A stretch of DNA of 64,000 bases from Combretum micranthum (lineage: Eukaryota; Streptophyta; Magnoliopsida; Myrtales; Combretaceae), in contig JAMXBD010000012.1 in the NCBI GenBank assembly GCA_024138025.1, positions 1 through 64,000 on the forward strand, written 5' to 3'. Of this stretch, positions 59,181-64,000 are shown piece after piece. The position numbers and the translations under genes were made by a program. Under the pieces are notes generated by a model, which saw nothing but the letters and a program-made list of their open reading frames with translations, was not told where the DNA came from and ran no database searches. Numbering within the stretch: position 1 is the first letter of the stretch; each line of letters starts with the position of its first letter.

Positions 59181-61424
59181 ATGGCTTCCTTTTTCTTTGG
59201 TGGTTCGTCTAAAAAATCTGGAAAGAAAGGCAAATTAAAGAGGAAGCTGCCCGATTGCCGACAAGAGCCTACTATTAATATAGATGATGATGCTGACTAC
59301 TATGACTTTGATGAGCCCTAGGTGTCTAACATTGAATTCACACCTGACTAATTCCCTGCGGTTCCAGCGCGTTTCAAGACGTTCAATCCTATTCACCATC
59401 ATGAAGGGGATGATGATGACTATCAACATTCAGATTTAGAACCACTACCACAACATGAAGTAGAGATTTATGGCGATCTGGGTGAAGAAATACACCCTTC
59501 CGTTGAGGCAAACCCATCCACCAAGCCACATCGACCATATAATTCTAATATGTTTACTAAACATTTTAGGAAGGTCGAAGGGCCAGATGCGAAAACTAGG
59601 GCACATTGCAATTATTACAACGTAAACTATGCCTTTTCGAAAGGAGATGGATACTGTTATCTTTCTAAACATCCGAAATCGAAGCATCCTAGCGAGTATG
59701 GTATGGATTTGTCATAGTAGCAAATATCATGGTCTGATTCCAAAAAAAAAAAGCAAGGCTGTGGCAATTCAAGGAGGAACCATATCGTGATGCTCTGGTA
59801 CAAATGAATAGTGGGTTGCATTTGGGTTTTAATGCCAGCGAAAATGCAGATGTGTATTGCCATCAAGAGACTTTACAGCCACAAGCTCCTAAATGGATTG
59901 CTTCGACAATGAAACAACATTGTATAAAAATGTACCGGAGGGGTAAGGAGCAGCTACATGCTATTTTCGCTGATCTCAATACATGTGTCTCCATTTGTTT
60001 CGACATTTGGACTGGATGGGGTGAAAGTTCCTACATGAGGATTACATCTCATTAGATTGATCGACATTGGGTGATGCATAAGAGATTGATTGCATTGTAC
60101 AAAATGGATGGATATGGCACAGAACATATATGCTACAATAAGGACAATTATTGATGAATACAATTTGGCTCAGAAAATTTTTTTGATAGGTTTCGACAAT
60201 GTTGCAGCAAAAGAGCTAGTATTTTTGATCTACAATCGTTATGTTAGCCAATGCTTAGGGGGAACCTTTTTTCATATAAGTTGTGGTTGACTACATTATG
60301 GACCATCCATTGAGTAATAGAGAACGATGGAAATAGTGTGGAGTGCATGGTTAAAAACCAAAAAAATTCAAAAAAGATGTGCAACACCGGTAGAATTTGA
60401 CGTATGAGCTTTTAGCTAGCATGGTACCATACAAGGAGCTACTTTATAGCTTCGCCATTGCACATATACCAAACATACCACTACATCCTAATGAATGGAA
60501 TATTTGTACCAACTTGTTAGAGCTGTTGAAGGTCTTCTATGACTACACAAATGTTTTCTCTCGTGTGTACAACCCTAGTGTACATCTTTTTTTATTGGAG
60601 GCCTACAACATCATCGAGACGCTGCAACAGCTAAGATCTGATCTAATTTTGCAAATTATATTAACGATATGACTCGCAAGTGGTTAAAATATCATATGAA
60701 AATTCCTATGATATACAATGTAACATGGTTGTTGGACCCACGCAACAAAATGGAGGGACTTCGGGAAGTCCTGGATTATTATTATGAATATGTGGATAAG
60801 TTATCCAACACTCAAGACATTTATGCAATTTCTGCTAGTAATGTCGTCAAAGAGACAACTAATGTGTTGTTAAATTTATATTCTCAATTTAGTACCACAT
60901 ATGGTGGACAGATACCCACTAGTCTAACAACCCCAATTAATGCTCCAATTTCAACCATTGTAGAGAAGCCCGGAGTGGTGCTTCAACACCGGCGGTTCAA
61001 GAAGTACAGCGGCATTGGTAGAAGTGGATTGGATTCAGAAATTGACAAATACTTGAACATGACATTCTAGTTTGGTGATGTGGTGGATGCATATAACTTT
61101 GACATCCTAGACTAGTGGAAATGTCATAGTGAGACGATTCCAATTCTATCTTGAATTGCTCGATAAGTACTGGCTGCACCTGCTTCAACTGTAGTAGTTG
61201 AATAAGCTTTCAGTATTGTAGGGCAGCAGCTAGATGAGCATAGGTCACGATATGGACCTGCGATAGTTGAGGCACTAGCTTGCAACCATGATTGGACTCG
61301 TGCAGAATGACGGCAACAAGACTTGAAGGACTACTCAAGTGAGGAGGACGGATATTTCAGTGACTTCAACTCCTCCGCGGGGAGCACAGCTGCAACCTCA
61401 TTGGGGACTGGTCCAGCCCATTGA
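59181..61424 (+). pseudogene. BED-finger hAT transposase (RICESLEEPER-like), decayed
   Basis: It starts MASFFFGGSSKKSGKKGK at 59181 with a basic N-terminus, then acidic stretches. The BED finger region at ~59560-59712 (KTRAHCNYYNVNY, KHPKSKHPSEYG) has Tyr at the expected second Cys (59616-59618). The RNase-H-like body appears in pieces at 59804-60055, 60090-60290, 60397-60672 and 60669-61070 (WLKYHMKIPMIYNVTWLLDP). The hAT dimerisation domain at ~61020-61315 (SEIDKYLNMTF, VLAAPASTVVVE, LDEHRSRYGPAIVEALACN) is near the C-terminus, and the frame ends at 61424. Stops and frameshifts (for example 59320, 60054, 61068 and 61115) break it. No introns were evident. Confidence 0.8.
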
Positions 61425-61664
61425 GCATTGAATTCACAATTAATTGTTTGCTATTATTCTAGATGTTGGTGTTGTCATCTTGGTTAATGAGTTGTGCCAT
61501 TATGGTTAGTTAATCGTTATTGTACCAGTTTATGTGCTAATTTTATACTGAAGGTAAGATGTAATGCCCGCCTACTGGAATGTACTCGTCGACGTTCAGA
61601 TGTATGTTAGTCTATAGTATGTGTTTGTTAATAATGTTGTTTATATACTAACCATTTTTTTTAT

Positions 61665-62140
61665 TGAAATAATTGTGCATATATATTTACAATAATTGTG
61701 AAATAATTGGAATTTCTAAATAAAAAAATACATTTGTGTATTGTAAAAAAAGAAAAATTTGCGATTCATTAAAATAATTGTGCATATATATTTAAAATAA
61801 TTATGAAATACGTGGAAGTTCCAAATGAAAAAAAATAAATTTGTAAATTGTAAAAAAAAAAAAATGATGTTCATTGAAGTAATTGGAACTTCTAAATGAA
61901 AAAATAAATTTGTAAATTGTTAAAAAAATTGCGGTTCATTGAAATAGTTGTGCATTTATATTTACAACAATTGTCAAATAAATGCAACTTCTAAATGAAA
62001 AAAAAATTCTAAATTGTTAGAAAAAAAATTTTATGGTTCATTGACATAATTGTCAATATATATCTACAAAAATGGTGAAACAATTAGAACTTGTAAATGA
62101 AATAATAAATTTGTAAATGTAAAAAAAAAAAAAATTGCGA
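61665..62140. repeat. ~100 bp AT-rich tandem repeat in the hAT 3' end
   Basis: About five diverged units share attgtgcatatatattta, gaacttctaaatgaaaaa and gcgattcattgaa in order. It lies between the transposase relic and the right subterminal motifs. Confidence 0.7.
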
Positions 62141-62307
62141 TTCCTAGTTCTCGTGGAATCAGAATTGGAACCGCCAAAACAGGCAGTTCCATTGGCAGTT
62201 CCATGGAATCGTGAATTGCCCTGGCCTTGGCGGTTCCAGTTCCACTTCTCGGCGGTTCCAGTTCGGGTCTAGAACCGACCCAAATCGTGACGACCTCTAA
62301 AATTCTA

Positions 62308-64000
62308 TAGGATTTTGACTTGGATTTTAGGATGGATTTAGAACTTGTTGGAAACTTGAACCCGACAGGTTTTGACTTTTTTATGTATTTTATTTTATTT
62401 TGATTTGATGTATTTTTATATTGGTTCTTAAATCAGGTCACATTTAAGTATCCTATTAATCTTAATGGGTAGATTTTTTTATTCAAAGAGATAAAGCTTT
62501 AATGACACATTTGTTATGTGGAACTGAACAAAGAATAGATCGCGATTTTGGGTTTTATCCCATTCCCATGTTTGGGAGCGATTTTCAAAAGTTGGAATTG
62601 TAACTTTTGGAAATCATGGATTTTGACTTTGAGGGATAATTCAATTCCGCTTTGAGAAGAGGGAATCATGATTCTATTATGCCTTTATTAATGTCAATTA
62701 TTTAAATTACTTTTTGATCTAACCACATATATATTATCCATAATTATTATAAAGGATATATATATTTTTGTAAGTAGATAATTCATTTCATTCCATTCTT
62801 TCAATTTTAGCTTATTCCATTTCAAATGATCATCGTATATCAAACACAATATAAAGGTTGAGATAGTTTTAAAAAAATCTTATTAGGCATTGATATTCTC
62901 AGGTTTCATAAAAACCCATTTCAAGCCCATTCCGAAGGTATCTCTACTTTGTTCATGTTGCAATAATTCTAATCATTCTGATGTTATTCCAATTAAAAGT
63001 AAAAAAAATTGCCGTAGGAAACAAAGACAATGGATTAGTGCTAAAACCAGGAAGACCATCAACACAATATGTGATTTTTGAAGTTCCATGAGGAGAAAAA
63101 TGGAGAAGAATCAGAAATAAGTTGGTGTTTAGGTGAAAAAATTAGAATGGATTGTGTGATTTAATGATGGTTTGAGGGTTTAATGTCATGGCATGTAAGT
63201 CATGCTGTTGTTTTAATTTATTGCAAGCTCAATTCTAGTTTTCTTGATAATGTATATAGTTGCTTGCACATTGCATGTAGATTGACTTTCAGAAGGAAGT
63301 CGCTTTCGTAATTTTATCATTTCTTAGCAGGCTAAGAGTTTTTTTTTTTTTCTTTAATAATTCTCGCATGAAAACCAACCCTTTTGTACACTTGTCGTCT
63401 TAAGTACTTGCAAATTTAAATTTGGATTTTGGTAATGTTTAGGATTAATAAGTGCAATTAACCTTCATGTACTAAAGTGATGATGAACCTAAAAGATCTT
63501 TTTATGTATATTAATAATACCTCCAAGATATTAGTTGCGAAAAGTAATTTCATATATTAAATTGATCAATTTCAAAATTCATGTACTATTGATTAATTTT
63601 AAAGTTTAGATAACTAATTTCATATTTTACTAAAGTTCAACTATTATTAACGATACTTACTCTTTATAGTTTGCTCCATTAAATGAAGATTTTAAAGTTT
63701 AATGCAGGTTTCAATTCTCCATCTAATTGTTAAGAGGCATGAGCTTAAGGGTTAAGACAAAGACAAGGCCACAATTGTATTGGTCAACTAGGCTCAAGAC
63801 CATGACATTACATCTTTGCATATCCTGCTCAAATAAATGTCAAATTTAGTATTTGAACTTTGTACAAATATCCAATTTAGTCTCTAAATTTTAAAGTAAT
63901 TAATTTAATACTCAATTAAACTATTTTTTTGTGACTATTTTTATTACATTCCTAACACCGTTTATTTTATCTGTTGAGATGAAAGAGAAAAGACATAAAT
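62308..64000. other. AT-rich intergenic tail, no gene supported
   Basis: Several MITE-like stretches are present: ~62540-62850 with tgtttggg near one end and atcaaacac near the other, and AT-rich arms at 63535-63650 and 63840-63940 related to the MITE at 57775-58030. The only open frame of any size, 62890-63081, has no recognisable product. Confidence 0.5.

Larger units (their letters stand above)
58279..62299 (+). mobile_element. hAT transposon with perfect 8-bp target duplication
   Basis: A 4021 bp element with inverted ends TAGATATCGGCACGA (58279-58293) and the reverse complement of 62285-62299, TAGAGGTCGTCACGA. The 8-bp direct repeat aaattcta flanks both sides (58271-58278 and 62300-62307). 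GGCGGTTCC-like subterminal motifs cluster at both ends (left ~58316-58443; right 62167-62175, 62229-62237, 62251-62259), the pattern of transposase binding sites in Ac-like elements. The internal transposase is decayed. Confidence 0.85.

Overview
This is plant nuclear DNA, probably from a eudicot. It is AT-rich, packed with nested LTR retrotransposons and DNA transposons, and carries one intact intron-rich housekeeping gene. That gene is NSF (vesicle-fusing AAA ATPase), on the + strand at 45318-56811. I rebuilt it as 21 coding exons (2184 nt, 727 codons plus stop) by following the reading frame through splice sites and by comparison with plant NSF. Nineteen introns are GT-AG. Intron 1 is an AT-AC intron with near-perfect U12-type signals.

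Layout. 1-614: no gene. 615-12075: a tandem array of five ~1.06 kb LTRs (minus orientation) separated by four ~350-370 bp non-coding stretches, each holding a tRNA-Met-type primer binding site and a polypurine tract. The array is interrupted by a ~1.15 kb terminal-inverted-repeat element (2457-3611) and a 3.5 kb solo gypsy-type LTR (5023-8543, perfect 5-bp target duplication). 12286-14303: two foldback elements. 14304-16544: AT-rich sequence with a probable old copia LTR piece.

16545-39111: a non-autonomous Ogre/Tat-type element with ~3 kb LTRs, a gag relic and no pol (TR-GAG architecture). Its leader is split by a complete, younger Ty3/gypsy chromovirus (20198-31148, target duplication TAAGA) with decayed gag and pol and an extra unrecognised ORF upstream of gag. 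39112-41175: AT-rich intergenic DNA. 41176-45009: a Mutator-like element with long terminal inverted repeats. It carries a minus-strand relic of a MuDR N-terminal segment joined to a plant mobile domain, itself split by a MITE.

A four-unit minisatellite (45010-45236) lies between that element and the NSF TATA box. After NSF come about 1.4 kb of intergenic DNA with a foldback MITE, a 4.0 kb hAT element (58279-62299, perfect 8-bp target duplication) with a decayed BED/hAT transposase, and an AT-rich tail with no gene I can support.

NSF is the only gene here that looks functional; everything else coding is transposon-derived and broken. I saw no rRNA, CRISPR, functional tRNA or prokaryotic features. 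Coordinates, duplications and splice sites were read by eye. Lineage names come from recalled family features, not from a search.
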